DNA from: Clostridia bacterium
GTDB lineage: Bacteria > Bacillota > Clostridia > Lutisporales > Lutisporaceae
Direction of reading: 5' to 3'
Assembly: GCA_035628995.1 (NCBI GenBank)
Contig: DASPIR010000010.1
Coordinates: 186,001-250,000 of the forward strand
DNA: 64,000 bases
Below, in pieces: positions 42,774 through 51,405 of the stretch (within the stretch, counting starts at the first letter, position 1; each line of letters begins with the position of its first letter). Under the pieces are notes generated by a model. That model had not been told where the DNA came from, searched no databases, and saw nothing but the letters and a program-made list of their open reading frames with translations. The position numbers and the translations under genes were made by a program.

Positions 42774-43385
42774 TTACCCCTCTTTCTTAACACATATTCC
42801 ATTCATAAAAATATCCAGTACCACATCCAATTCCTTATCAACATCGAGTGACTTTTTCAATACGTTGCCTTCCAACACAACTGTAGCAAGCATACCAATG
42901 AAGCTCCTTACTGCTGTATGAGGATTAATATCCCTGAATATTCCTTTTGCAACGCCCAAACCATAGAAGCCTTCAGCCATTTTGATTACTTTAGGTATGA
43001 ACTGGCCTACATACTCATTCATAATATCCTCATGAAACGGGAGTTCGTTCACAAGTATTTTAAATGCGCTTATATTCTCATTCACTTTTACAACTTTGCT
43101 TTTTATAAAACCTTTGATTTCCTGTTTAGCATCCGCTGAAGATGCTAAGTTTTGAAAATCCTCAGTTGATTCGAACATTATACCTGGTATGATTTCATGG
43201 ACTATTTTGTTCAAAACACTCCTTAATATATCTTTCTTCGTACTATAATACTTAAAAACGGTCCCCTCGGAGACTCCCGAATCCTTTGCGATATCAGCAG
43301 TTTTGGTGCCATGATACCCTTTTTTTGCAAAGTGCCGTATAGCTGTATCTAAAATTCTATCCTGCGTTTCACTGCTATTTCCCAT
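42774..43385 (-). CDS. TetR family repressor of the efflux operon
   Basis: This is a TetR-family regulator of 203 residues. The N-terminal helix-turn-helix is typical (KTADIAKDSGVSEGTVFKYYSTKKDIL), and a C-terminal TetR_C-type ligand domain follows. The ATG at 43385 is preferred to a TTG four codons earlier because the latter runs straight on from GGAGG. It is the first gene of the operon with a HlyD protein and an ABC exporter, and its promoter carries a perfect palindrome across the start site, so it most likely represses its own operon until an efflux substrate binds. Confidence 0.88.
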   Translation of the reverse strand: MGNSSETQDRILDTAIRHFAKKGYHGTKTADIAKDSGVSEGTVFKYYSTKKDILRSVLNKIVHEIIPGIMFESTEDFQNLASSADAKQEIKGFIKSKVVKVNENISAFKILVNELPFHEDIMNEYVGQFIPKVIKMAEGFYGLGVAKGIFRDINPHTAVRSFIGMLATVVLEGNVLKKSLDVDKELDVVLDIFMNGICVKKEG

Positions 43386-43407
43386 GTAACTTAACAACCT
43401 CCCCCAT

Positions 43408-43459
43408 AAGTGAGTGACTACTCACTTATTATTATAGTAATATTATCCTTTTCTGTCAA
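43408..43459 (-). promoter_or_regulatory. Consensus promoter and TetR operator of the efflux operon
   Basis: On the minus strand TTGACA (43454-43459), 17 bases and TATAAT (43431-43436) make a perfect sigma-A promoter. The palindrome AAGTGAGT-N4-ACTCACTT (43408-43427) starts 3 bases after the -10 box and covers the start site. It is the obvious binding site for the TetR protein encoded next. Confidence 0.85.
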
Positions 43460-43490
43460 GATGGTAGAAAGATAAATGTCCACACTAAAA

Positions 43491-43517
43491 AAGTCACGAC
43501 CACATGAGGCGTGACTT
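43491..43517 (-). terminator. Terminator after the DUF4143 ATPase gene
   Basis: 8-bp stem AAGTCACG/CGTGACTT, followed on the minus strand by TTTTAGTG. It lies about 80 bases past the stop at 43595. Confidence 0.75.
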
Positions 43518-43594
43518 ATGCCGGATTTGATCAGGCAATGAGATATGCATTTCAATGCACCCTCCCATGTATCAACTATATTACCGCGTATATC

Positions 43595-44914
43595 TTACTC
43601 CACATCACCCTGTTCCAAAAGCCCCATCAATACATTGATCGCATATAGCGGAATATTTGTTAGCCAAGACTCCTGTCTATAATCAGACATGGAGCTGCGA
43701 AAAGCCAGTTTTGGCTGGTATTTTAAACAATAATTTTTAAGGCTTTTTGCCTGTAAGTTTTCTGATGCTTTAACTTCAAGAGGAATAATATCTCCGCCAC
43801 TCTGAAAAATAAAATCAATTTCACCAGTAGATTTTTCAGCTGACCAATAATACGGTGTTACTTTACCGCTTGATTTAAGTTGCTGGAGTACATATTGCTC
43901 AGTTAAAGCTCCTTTGAACTCCTCAAACATTTTGTTACCTTCAAGTATTGATTTCAAATCAAGGTCACTCATTGCAGCAAGTAATCCCACATCAACTATA
44001 AACAGCTTAAAAGCATTAAAATCTTGATATGCAATTAGCGGCATATCAGGTTTTGATATACGACCCACTTTATATATCAAGCCGCAATCAATAAGCCATG
44101 TCATAGCAAGCTCATATTCTCTTGCTCGCGCCCCTTGTCTAATTAGTCCATATATAAATTTTCGGCTTTCCTTAGCAAGTTGTGATGGGATAGACGCCCA
44201 CAGCATTCTAATTCGTGGCACAGCTTCATTTGGCGCATGCTTTGAAAAGTCTTGCTCATAAGCCTTGAGAATTTTCTTTTGTATATCGCGTGCCATAGAA
44301 TAATCAGATGAAGCCACAAAGCTTGCCACCACCTCCGGCATCCCACCGATATAATAGTATTGCTTTAGTAGATCAATATATTTGCCTTTAAAGGTTGTAA
44401 TCATCTCAAAATCATGAGTCTGTAAAAGGTCCACAAGATTATTATTACCAGTCGCACTCAAAAACTCCAAAAAATCCAAAGGATACAAATCCAGAAAGTC
44501 TACCTTGCCTACTGGGAATGAAGTACCCGGATGGAGTGCTACCCCGAGCAGGCTTCCAGCGGCAATTATTTGATATTCTGGTGCATTTTCGCAGAAATAT
44601 TTGAGTGATGTAAGTGCTCGAGGCACCTCCTGTATCTCATCAAAAATAATCAATGTAGTTTCTGCATCAATTGTAACATCTGTCTCAATCTGCAGAGCAG
44701 TAATAATTCTTTTTATATCCAGGTTGCCACTAAATAGGCTTTCCATACGTTCATTATTGTCGAAATTTATATATGCACAGCTTTTATACTGCGTATGAGC
44801 AAACTCATTCATAAGCCATGTTTTACCGACCTGCCTTGCTCCTCTTACGATTAATGGCTTTCGGTATTTGCTATTCTTCCATTTGATTAAATCGTTCATA
44901 GTTTGCCTAAACAT
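43595..44914 (-). CDS. AAA-type ATPase with DUF4143 domain
   Basis: This is a P-loop ATPase of 439 residues in the AAA_14/DUF4143 group. It has Walker A GARQVGKTW, Walker B LIIFDEIQE, and a C-terminal half with the DUF4143 region and a PD-(D/E)XK-like stretch (GEIDFIFQSGGDIIPLEVKA). The ATG at 44914 is chosen since GGAGG lies 8 bases before it. Proteins of this group are widespread in anaerobes as single genes, often in many copies, and their function is unclear. It stands alone with its own terminator. The PD-(D/E)XK-like motif suggests nuclease ancestry, but activity cannot be claimed. Confidence 0.88.
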   Translation of the reverse strand: MFRQTMNDLIKWKNSKYRKPLIVRGARQVGKTWLMNEFAHTQYKSCAYINFDNNERMESLFSGNLDIKRIITALQIETDVTIDAETTLIIFDEIQEVPRALTSLKYFCENAPEYQIIAAGSLLGVALHPGTSFPVGKVDFLDLYPLDFLEFLSATGNNNLVDLLQTHDFEMITTFKGKYIDLLKQYYYIGGMPEVVASFVASSDYSMARDIQKKILKAYEQDFSKHAPNEAVPRIRMLWASIPSQLAKESRKFIYGLIRQGARAREYELAMTWLIDCGLIYKVGRISKPDMPLIAYQDFNAFKLFIVDVGLLAAMSDLDLKSILEGNKMFEEFKGALTEQYVLQQLKSSGKVTPYYWSAEKSTGEIDFIFQSGGDIIPLEVKASENLQAKSLKNYCLKYQPKLAFRSSMSDYRQESWLTNIPLYAINVLMGLLEQGDVE

Positions 44915-45030
44915 ATGCAACACCTCCATATTACTTTTGCAGTAAGCATAGCATGAAGTTTTACATAAGTCAAACGACTTTTTGGAATTAACTCCATTTT
45001 TATCAACGACTTTATGTGTATAAAAAAATA

Positions 45031-45052
45031 AGAAGGCGATTTCTCGCCTTCT
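45031..45052 (-). terminator. Terminator of the actin-like/PRC-barrel operon
   Basis: 9-bp stem AGAAGGCGA/TCGCCTTCT with a 4-base loop, then TATTTTTTTATAC on the minus strand. It directly follows the stop of the gene at 45054. Confidence 0.9.
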
Positions 45053-45053
45053 A

Positions 45054-45851
45054 TTAATCCTCTGCGTTCACTATTACTTTCACAATCACATTATTGCTGA
45101 TTGCATGCTTTATCAGTTCTGCGCTGATTATTGTTCCCTTCTCGTAGAAAATATCCTCTATGTCTATACCTTCCAAAAGCTGCTTGCCGCATAGATACGC
45201 ATATTTTGCATCTACTCCGGGAATAACATCCTTCTCATCATTATGATGTATGGATCTTACTACACTGAGTTCAGAGCTCTCAAGGCTCTTCTCCTTCTGC
45301 TTGTGGCTTTCATCATTCCATTTGATTTCCGGCCCTATTTCCATGGATACTGCAGCTTCCTCTTCTGAAGAATCATCTTCCTCAGAAGCTTCTTCTTCAG
45401 TCAAGATCTCTGACCCCGTCTCCTGAATCGCAGCTTCTGTCTTTTCAAACTCAGCTTCTTCTAAATCCGCAACAATCACGCTTCCATAGTTCACTATCTT
45501 TGACATTTCAATTTTGTAATACTCTGTGTATATGTATTGGACAACAAGCTGGTCGTCCACCTCAATCTCACGTAAGCACCCTAAATGCTTTCCGCTGATG
45601 TTGTAAACATCGAGCATGGATTTAAGGGATTTTACATCCTGGGTCGCCATTGTCATGGCTTTCACATCCTGAATCATGACAGCATCACTGCCTATGATTG
45701 CACTTTCTACAGGAATGGTAAAGTGGTTCTCCATATTCCTATGATAGATGCCGCTGACCTTATTGTCTTTGATTATAACTCCGTCCACCGTTCCTGCGAT
45801 TTCTGCTTCATGCATTGCTATAATTGGCTGCTCCAACAGCTTAATAATCAA
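45054..45851 (-). CDS. PRC-barrel domain protein with acidic linker, partner of actin-like protein
   Basis: This is a protein of 265 residues with no close family that I recognise. Two PRC-barrel-like modules are seen (about 1-70: IAMHEAEIAGTVDGVIIK; about 78-130: DVYNISGKHLGCLREI). Then comes a very acidic linker (about 133-175, many Glu/Asp/Ser) and a C-terminal segment of about 50 residues (YAYLCGKQLLEGIDIEDIF through VIVNAED). The start is a TTG at 45851; AGGTG lies 7 bases before it and overlaps the stop of the actin-like gene, 10 bases upstream. PRC barrels bind partner proteins, as in RimM and photosynthetic H subunits. It may cap, anchor or adapt the filament; this is inference. Confidence 0.7.
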   Translation of the reverse strand: MIIKLLEQPIIAMHEAEIAGTVDGVIIKDNKVSGIYHRNMENHFTIPVESAIIGSDAVMIQDVKAMTMATQDVKSLKSMLDVYNISGKHLGCLREIEVDDQLVVQYIYTEYYKIEMSKIVNYGSVIVADLEEAEFEKTEAAIQETGSEILTEEEASEEDDSSEEEAAVSMEIGPEIKWNDESHKQKEKSLESSELSVVRSIHHNDEKDVIPGVDAKYAYLCGKQLLEGIDIEDIFYEKGTIISAELIKHAISNNVIVKVIVNAED

Positions 45852-45861
45852 AAGCTAGCAC

Positions 45862-47001
45862 CTACCCTTCAAGGCTTGTTTTAACATCCCTGTACATTCT
45901 ATAGTACATGCTTCCTACTACATTGTCATATTCTCCAATATTACTCTTTATGCAAATAAAGTCATTGCTCAGATACTTGCTGAGATATTCAAAGAGTATC
46001 TTGCTTCCGCCGCCGGCAAATATTATGCTGTCGCAGCTGCCCATGAACTTTATTTTTGCAAATTCTCTGATATCCTTGCTCAGGTCATATGCAAAGACAT
46101 CAAATACGTTTTTAACTATGCCGCTTGCATCTATGTCCTCACCCTTTTTGCCCTTGAGCACCGACTCATGGAATCTTATCATATTGTCAACTTCGAAGCT
46201 GTATGGTTTTCTGTCGAGCTTGTCCCTGAAGTTGTTATAAAGTATCAATGAAATCTTCTCATAACAGTCGAACATACCCTTTTCGAAGGTGTTTACCCCT
46301 GCTACCTTGAAGCCATCGAATGCAGCTACATTTATCTGTCCTGAGCCTACATCCCAAACTACTGTTTTCATATCATCCTTGAATTCTTCCTTAACGCTTC
46401 CATCTTCATTGACCGCATACTGGAAGAATGCAGCTATACCTTCAGGACATAAAACTACTTTTTCAATATCAAATACTACCTCGTATATTACCTGTGAAGG
46501 GTTGTATATGTTAAAGAACATAACCTTCATATTTCCCATGAGGCTCTCAGTATATTTGTTAGCGGACTCTTCTTTATTCCTTGCATACTCTATAAGGGGC
46601 TGGTTAACTGTAAGGTCAATTTTCTGATAGTTTTTGTTGTACTTGGCCAGATTGTAAGCTATGCCTGCTATTATGCAGAACATTATTACTTCATCTGCTG
46701 CTTTCTCCTGATATCTGTTCCTGTCTCTTATCAGAAGACCTTTTTCTTCAGCGGCCTTTCCTACCAGCATCTTGCCCCTAGATTCACCATCCTTAATGAT
46801 TTCAACAAACATATTGTTAATATCGAGCTTTGCAGCATCGTTATTCCAGTCTGAAAGGTCGAAGTCAAAGTTCAAACCATAGTTCAAATCCTTCTCCGGC
46901 TCAGATATGATTGTTGGAAAATCAAAAGGCTTTCTGGATTCCTCCATTACTTTCGTCAATCTGTTTCCACCATCTGCGTAAATTTTAACCCGAGACTCCA
47001 T
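45862..47001 (-). CDS. ParM/StbA-like bacterial actin homologue
   Basis: This is a 379-residue member of the actin/Hsp70 ATPase fold. The phosphate-1 loop is ADGGNRLTKV (residues 9-18), phosphate-2 is WDVGSGQINVAAFDG (about 216-230) and the adenosine motif is IIFAGGGSKIL (about 330-340). It resembles the ParM/StbA/Alp group that forms filaments to move plasmids, but no plasmid genes are near. AAGGAGG precedes the ATG at 47001. It is followed by the PRC-barrel gene and faces away from an atypical ParA-like gene, so a chromosomal positioning or cytoskeletal role is possible. A phage or plasmid origin is the alternative. Confidence 0.82.
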   Translation of the reverse strand: MESRVKIYADGGNRLTKVMEESRKPFDFPTIISEPEKDLNYGLNFDFDLSDWNNDAAKLDINNMFVEIIKDGESRGKMLVGKAAEEKGLLIRDRNRYQEKAADEVIMFCIIAGIAYNLAKYNKNYQKIDLTVNQPLIEYARNKEESANKYTESLMGNMKVMFFNIYNPSQVIYEVVFDIEKVVLCPEGIAAFFQYAVNEDGSVKEEFKDDMKTVVWDVGSGQINVAAFDGFKVAGVNTFEKGMFDCYEKISLILYNNFRDKLDRKPYSFEVDNMIRFHESVLKGKKGEDIDASGIVKNVFDVFAYDLSKDIREFAKIKFMGSCDSIIFAGGGSKILFEYLSKYLSNDFICIKSNIGEYDNVVGSMYYRMYRDVKTSLEG

Positions 47002-47087
47002 TAAAAGACCTCCTTATAATATTATAAAAGTAAATGAATACAACTATTCTATAGTATACGATACTCCATATCTTCCCAGCAGCATAT

Positions 47088-47130
47088 AGGACTTTAGTCC
47101 TAATTTGTCTCAATTTGTTGAAAAATCAAC
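47088..47130. promoter_or_regulatory. Dyads in the divergent promoter region
   Basis: The 181-base gap between the actin-like and ParA-like genes holds AGGACT-TT-AGTCCT (47088-47101) and GTTGA-AAAA-TCAAC (47117-47130). A weak plus-strand promoter can be drawn with TTGAAA near 47119, 17 bases, then TAATTT. The dyads could be binding sites for one of the two encoded proteins; this is inference. Confidence 0.4.
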
Positions 47131-47182
47131 CATTTTGTGTTAATTTCAAGATGTATGTTGCTTTACTAAGGGAGGGTATAAG

Positions 47183-48619
47183 TTGGAAAATGTAAATAAT
47201 AAAAGTGCTTCTAAGGTGCACCGTTGCATTATCTCCACAGGTTCATCCTCTTCTTCTTATCTTCACAGCTATACTTCAAGCAATGTCGAAGAGAACACAT
47301 CCATCTGCAATTGCTCGAATAAGGAAGATATTTGCAAGGTAGATTCTGCTAATCATTATGATATTATTATAAATTATTCTGACGAATCAGTAAATGACAT
47401 TATATATGATTTGTTCAATTTTCTTATACCACATGATGTTCCTATCAGAGTTGTCTTCATTATGGACAAAAACATGTCAAGCAGCAGTACGCCGAAACAT
47501 GTCGCATTTTTAGAAAGACTGGAGAAACATAAATTTATCACTCTCGAATTTATAGATGACAGTCCGGTAGAACCAGTTACGCAGGAAGAAAATATAATAT
47601 ACTTCGTAGGTCCCGGGAACACTGGCAAGACTTCAATAATTGCCTCCTTAAGCGAGACTTTCAGGGAAAATAATCAAAAGCTTGCACTAATTGATATCAC
47701 CAGGAAGAATAAGCTCATCAATTATTTCCCCAAGCACAGCTTTCTAAACACGGGCAATTTGAAGGATTTTTCTATATCCAGTGATTTCTTCAGGTCTGTG
47801 AACATTTACACTGATGGCCTGGTAGACCTTTATGTATATGACTATGAGTATGATAAAAAAGGTCCTGAGGTCATATATTTCTGTGAGATACTTAGAAAAC
47901 TAAGCGATCTGTATGATTTTATAATTGTAAATGCTGATGAAAGCTCGTTAATAGGTACTCCCTACATATATAAAACAGCCAGCAAGGTTTTCATAGTGCA
48001 CGACTTCATGCCCACCAAGATAAGGGCTACAAAAAAGCTTCTTCTTAAGCTGATATCTGCAGGCATTGATACCCAGAAAACAGTATCACTTATATATAAC
48101 AAGACCCTCAGTGACACAATAGATATCGGCAAGATAGAGGAGAAGCTGCTTTTTATAAGGCTGCCCAACAAGAATATCATGCCTGCTGTGGATCTTAATT
48201 GCAGTACGTTTGAAATACCATACGAGCAGAAAACAATGGCTGCACTGATAAAAAATCTTGCAACAGACACAACCGGCATCGAAAATACCTCAAAGAAATA
48301 TAGGAATAATATCCGGAATATTTATAAGTACATAAACGACATCTCATATACAGATAATGATGACATGGAAATATCGCAATACATTAAGGAGAAATTTCAT
48401 AAGCTTACCGACCGAAAATATATAACGGAAGGCTTAAATAATATAAAAATAGACGTTGTCAACTTGAAGGACAGCAAGATTGCAGTAAAGCTTAGAACAA
48501 AGCTCCCCACTTCAGACATCAAGAATTTGAAGCTGAAGCTTCTAAAACATTACGACTCAGTTAGAAGTGCGATAGCAAAAAGCAAATATTTTAAGATAAA
48601 TAATAAGAAGCCGCATTAA
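47183..48619 (+). CDS. Atypical ParA/MinD-like P-loop protein
   Basis: This is a 478-residue protein. The N-terminal ~130 residues are unusual, with a Ser-rich stretch (STGSSSSSYLHSYTSS) and a small Cys cluster (CNCSNKEDIC), then a Rossmann-like segment. A P-loop follows near residue 145 (FVGPGNTGKTSI), with a ParA/CpaE-like fold after it (LALIDITRKNKL; DFIIVNADESS; KVFIVHDFMPTKIRATKKLL). The second lysine of the deviant ParA Walker motif is not evident. The basic C-terminal 130 residues may bind DNA or membrane. The start is a TTG after GGGAGGG. It is divergent from the actin-like gene and has its own terminator, suggesting one functional locus. The family assignment is only approximate. Confidence 0.68.
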   Translation: MENVNNKSASKVHRCIISTGSSSSSYLHSYTSSNVEENTSICNCSNKEDICKVDSANHYDIIINYSDESVNDIIYDLFNFLIPHDVPIRVVFIMDKNMSSSSTPKHVAFLERLEKHKFITLEFIDDSPVEPVTQEENIIYFVGPGNTGKTSIIASLSETFRENNQKLALIDITRKNKLINYFPKHSFLNTGNLKDFSISSDFFRSVNIYTDGLVDLYVYDYEYDKKGPEVIYFCEILRKLSDLYDFIIVNADESSLIGTPYIYKTASKVFIVHDFMPTKIRATKKLLLKLISAGIDTQKTVSLIYNKTLSDTIDIGKIEEKLLFIRLPNKNIMPAVDLNCSTFEIPYEQKTMAALIKNLATDTTGIENTSKKYRNNIRNIYKYINDISYTDNDDMEISQYIKEKFHKLTDRKYITEGLNNIKIDVVNLKDSKIAVKLRTKLPTSDIKNLKLKLLKHYDSVRSAIAKSKYFKINNKKPH

Positions 48620-48633
48620 TCAATGCGGCTTCT
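48606..48633. terminator. Terminator between convergent ParA-like and dehydrogenase genes
   Basis: Perfect 12-bp stem AGAAGCCGCATT/AATGCGGCTTCT with a 4-base loop and CTTTTTCC on the plus strand. It also lies at the end of the minus-strand dehydrogenase gene and overlaps the end of the ParA-like gene. Confidence 0.85.
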
Positions 48634-48641
48634 CTTTTTCC

Positions 48642-49865
48642 TTAAAAACCGAACAATACCTTTATACTCCTATATTTACTTTTGCCCGAAGCAACCTGCA
48701 GAGCTTGCTTATAGTCCTTTATATCAAACACATGGGTAACAAGCGGCTTGATATTGATCTTCCCGCCTTGAATCAGGTCAAGGGTATGCCTGTACGTGGA
48801 GGCCGTCTTCCCTTGAATGCTTTCAGTGCTGCACCAATAAGCCCCATGCAGTTTGACCTCCTTAAGCCATATCGGAGTCCAATCTACGCCCTTTGGAGCA
48901 GAAGCCAGGCCAATAAGCACCATGGTTCCTCCCTGCTTTGTAAATCTCAAAGACTCATCAATACTCAAATCCGAGCCGACACATTCAAAAACCCTGTCGA
49001 AGCCCCCTGCCATAACTCTCTTGCCTATAATGGGCTTATACAGCGTGCCTCCTGTTATATTTGCGAAGGTTGAGAAATAATCATTATCTCGGGTATATAC
49101 AACATTATCTGCACCATATAGTTCAGCCAGGTCACCCTGGAATTTATGTCTTGCAAGAATAGTAATGCTGCATTTGGACCCCAGCGCCCTAAGGCATGCC
49201 ACTACCATGAGTCCAATAATTCCGCTTCCCACCACCAGTACCTTTTCATTATCATCCGGAAAATTCCTTGCAACAGGGTGAAGAGCCGAGGCTATTGCAT
49301 CAACCAGCACAGCATCCTCGCTCTTGGTATCTTCATTAAGCTTAATGAGCTGTGACTTGTGAGCAATATAATATTCTCCCCAGCTTCCTCCCGTATCCCT
49401 GCAGGAGCCGATGGACATTCCCGGTGCCAATAAACCTCTGGTAAAGTTGCTGCACAAAGCCGCATTGCCGCTCTTACAGCTTGGACATTCCTCTTCAATG
49501 CCCCTCACCCTGCAGGAAAGTATAGGATCTGCAATTATCCTGTCTCCTACCTCGAAGCCCTCTACATTATTTCCTTTTTCTGCTATCACACCAGCATTCT
49601 CATGTCCTATTACAAAAGGGAAGGATACAAAAGGTGATGCAGAAGGACTATCATGCAGATACACCAGGTTGAGGTCACTCCCGCAGACTCCTCCATAGCT
49701 GGTCTTGATTTTCACCCAATCCTGCCCTGGGAGCTCAGGCTCTTTAAGATTATCTTTATAGCTGGTACAGGTGATTCCCCCATAACTGAGCTTTTTATTG
49801 ACCTTTCCCAGCATCAGCGTGCCCACGTATTTCTTTACATCCCCGTCAAATACTATCCCTTTCAA
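48642..49865 (-). CDS. Zinc-dependent medium-chain alcohol dehydrogenase
   Basis: This is a cytosolic NAD(P)-dependent dehydrogenase of the MDR zinc family, 407 residues. The catalytic zinc ligands are in YGGVCGSDLN and FVIGHENAG. A structural-zinc-like Cys group is present (CRVRGIEEECPSC and later Cys), and the nucleotide-binding loop is VVGSGIIGLMVV. The start is TTG at 49865 after GAGGGGG. It lies 27 bases after an alpha-oxoamine synthase gene. That pairing recalls threonine dehydrogenase plus 2-amino-3-ketobutyrate CoA ligase, but this protein is longer than Tdh (about 340) and has a different N-terminus, so another secondary-alcohol substrate is possible. Confidence 0.82.
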   Translation of the reverse strand: MKGIVFDGDVKKYVGTLMLGKVNKKLSYGGITCTSYKDNLKEPELPGQDWVKIKTSYGGVCGSDLNLVYLHDSPSASPFVSFPFVIGHENAGVIAEKGNNVEGFEVGDRIIADPILSCRVRGIEEECPSCKSGNAALCSNFTRGLLAPGMSIGSCRDTGGSWGEYYIAHKSQLIKLNEDTKSEDAVLVDAIASALHPVARNFPDDNEKVLVVGSGIIGLMVVACLRALGSKCSITILARHKFQGDLAELYGADNVVYTRDNDYFSTFANITGGTLYKPIIGKRVMAGGFDRVFECVGSDLSIDESLRFTKQGGTMVLIGLASAPKGVDWTPIWLKEVKLHGAYWCSTESIQGKTASTYRHTLDLIQGGKINIKPLVTHVFDIKDYKQALQVASGKSKYRSIKVLFGF

Positions 49866-49892
49866 TTCTATTCCCCCTCGTATAAAAAAGTT

Positions 49893-51140
49893 TTATATAA
49901 CATTATATTCTCTGCCCACAGTCTCTAAGGCTTCCAGCGCTTTATCCAGATGTTCTCTGGTATGCGTAGACATAAGACTCATTCTGATTCTCGCCATTCT
50001 CTTTGGAACTGCAGGATACATTACCGGATTAACATATATGTCCAGCTCATGCAGTCTTCTGCACATCTCCCTTATCTTAAGGTCATTCCCTATGATAATC
50101 GGGAATATAGCCGTTTCCGAGTTTCCCAGATCGAACCCCATTTCAGTGAGGTTAGACTTGAAATAATTGATATTGTCCCAAAGCCTTTCCCTATGCTCCG
50201 GCTCATCCTCAATGACATCCAGCGCAGCAAGCAGCGAGCCTGTAACTTGAGGAGTCATTGCAGTAGAGAATATGTATGGTCTTGAGTAGTAGCGAAGCAG
50301 CTCAACAAGCTCCCCGCTTGCAGCAATAAAGCCGCCTACTCCGCCCAAGGCTTTTGATAGGGTGCCTGCAACAATATCTACCCTGCCTTCAATACTATGA
50401 TGCTGTGGGGTGCCTCTTCCTGTCTCTCCTATGACTCCGGTAGCATGGGCTTCATCTACCATAACATAAGCTCCATGCGCCTTTGCCAGCTCCACGATCT
50501 TGTCAAGCGGAGCAATATCTCCATCCATTGAATAAACTCCGTCAACTACAATTAGTTTTGTCCTGTATTTATCCTTTACTCTTATAAGTACCTTCTCCAG
50601 AGAATCCATATCACTGTGCCTAAAAAACTTTGTGTTTGTATTTTTACAGCCATCTATTATGCTGGCGTGAACAAGCATATCAAGTATTGCAATATCCTCC
50701 TCCTGCAGGATGGAAAGCAGCGTGCCGCAGTTGGAGCCAAAACCCGAGGTATAAATTATAGAATCCTCGCAGCCTTTAAATTTAGCAATCTTCTTCTCCA
50801 GTTCAATATGTATATCCAGAGTCCCACCCAGCAGAGGAACGCTGCCTGCCCCGGAACCATATTTCTCCAGAGCTTCTCTGCCTGCTGCAATAGTCCTCGG
50901 ATGCTTCGTCAGGTTCAAGTAGTCATTAGAAGCGAGATAAACCATCTCCTTTATCTTCCCAGTATAATGATCTCTCACCTTCATTACCGGACTTGACCCA
51001 TCTGTTGATACCCTCCTGTACTGCAGATGCCTTTTGTCTTCGATATCCTTTCTGTATTCCCCAAAGGCCTTTGCTCTGCCCATTATATCGGTATCGGGCA
51101 CTTTAAAAAAATCTGCAAGACTGTAGTTTCTTGAATCCAT
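49893..51140 (-). CDS. Alpha-oxoamine synthase family PLP enzyme (Kbl/BioF-like)
   Basis: This is a fold-type I PLP enzyme that condenses an amino acid with an acyl-CoA, or does the reverse: glycine C-acetyltransferase (Kbl), 8-amino-7-oxononanoate synthase (BioF) or serine palmitoyltransferase-like. The PLP lysine is in GTLSKALGGVGG; the cofactor aspartate is in VDEAHATGV; SGFGSNCG is the usual glycine-rich part. It is 415 residues, with a slightly longer N-terminus than Kbl. GGAGG precedes the ATG at 51140. It is the first gene of a unit with the dehydrogenase. An extended -10 promoter and a dyad lie upstream (51210-51253). Glycine/threonine metabolism is a reasonable guess, not proven. Confidence 0.85.
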   Translation of the reverse strand: MDSRNYSLADFFKVPDTDIMGRAKAFGEYRKDIEDKRHLQYRRVSTDGSSPVMKVRDHYTGKIKEMVYLASNDYLNLTKHPRTIAAGREALEKYGSGAGSVPLLGGTLDIHIELEKKIAKFKGCEDSIIYTSGFGSNCGTLLSILQEEDIAILDMLVHASIIDGCKNTNTKFFRHSDMDSLEKVLIRVKDKYRTKLIVVDGVYSMDGDIAPLDKIVELAKAHGAYVMVDEAHATGVIGETGRGTPQHHSIEGRVDIVAGTLSKALGGVGGFIAASGELVELLRYYSRPYIFSTAMTPQVTGSLLAALDVIEDEPEHRERLWDNINYFKSNLTEMGFDLGNSETAIFPIIIGNDLKIREMCRRLHELDIYVNPVMYPAVPKRMARIRMSLMSTHTREHLDKALEALETVGREYNVI

Positions 51141-51209
51141 TACTGTAACCTCCTGATAAAATTCTTATAACGTTTCTGGAAACCAATATTCACAACCCCT
51201 ACAACCCTA

Positions 51210-51253
51210 TGTGTACAATTTTGTGCACACGAGATTTGTTATATATTATACCA
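51210..51253 (-). promoter_or_regulatory. Promoter and operator-like dyad of the oxoamine synthase unit
   Basis: On the minus strand there is an extended -10 box TGGTATAAT (51245-51253) without a clear -35. Just after the expected start lies the dyad TGTGYACAA-N2-TTGTRCACA (51210-51229). This looks like a repressor site on the leader. Confidence 0.5.
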
Positions 51254-51327
51254 CTTTTTCAAATATTTAGAAGTACGATTCATATGTTGTAGACAACTTT
51301 TTATAAGTCATAATGCGACACCACTTC

Positions 51328-51356
51328 TTGACATTAACTACCCTGCCATAGATAAT
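51328..51356 (+). promoter_or_regulatory. Promoter of the NagZ-like gene
   Basis: TTGACA (51328-51333), 17 bases and GATAAT (51351-51356) form a good sigma-A promoter. The upstream in-frame ATG at 51355 overlaps the -10 box and cannot be the start; the TTG at 51406 fits a leader of about 43 bases. Confidence 0.7.
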
Positions 51357-51405
51357 GAAAAGTAGAACATACTATAAAAAATCACAAGCATCGGAGGTTA
51401 TTAAT

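Noticed and set aside
43595-44914. Toxin-antitoxin or defence role for the DUF4143 ATPase
   Set aside because: It has no partner gene and stands alone with its own terminator; such proteins are common in anaerobes without proven defence function.
51355-51405. N-terminal extension of the NagZ-like protein from the ATG at 51355
   Set aside because: That ATG overlaps the -10 box of the promoter, and a TTG with a good ribosome-binding site directly precedes the signal peptide.
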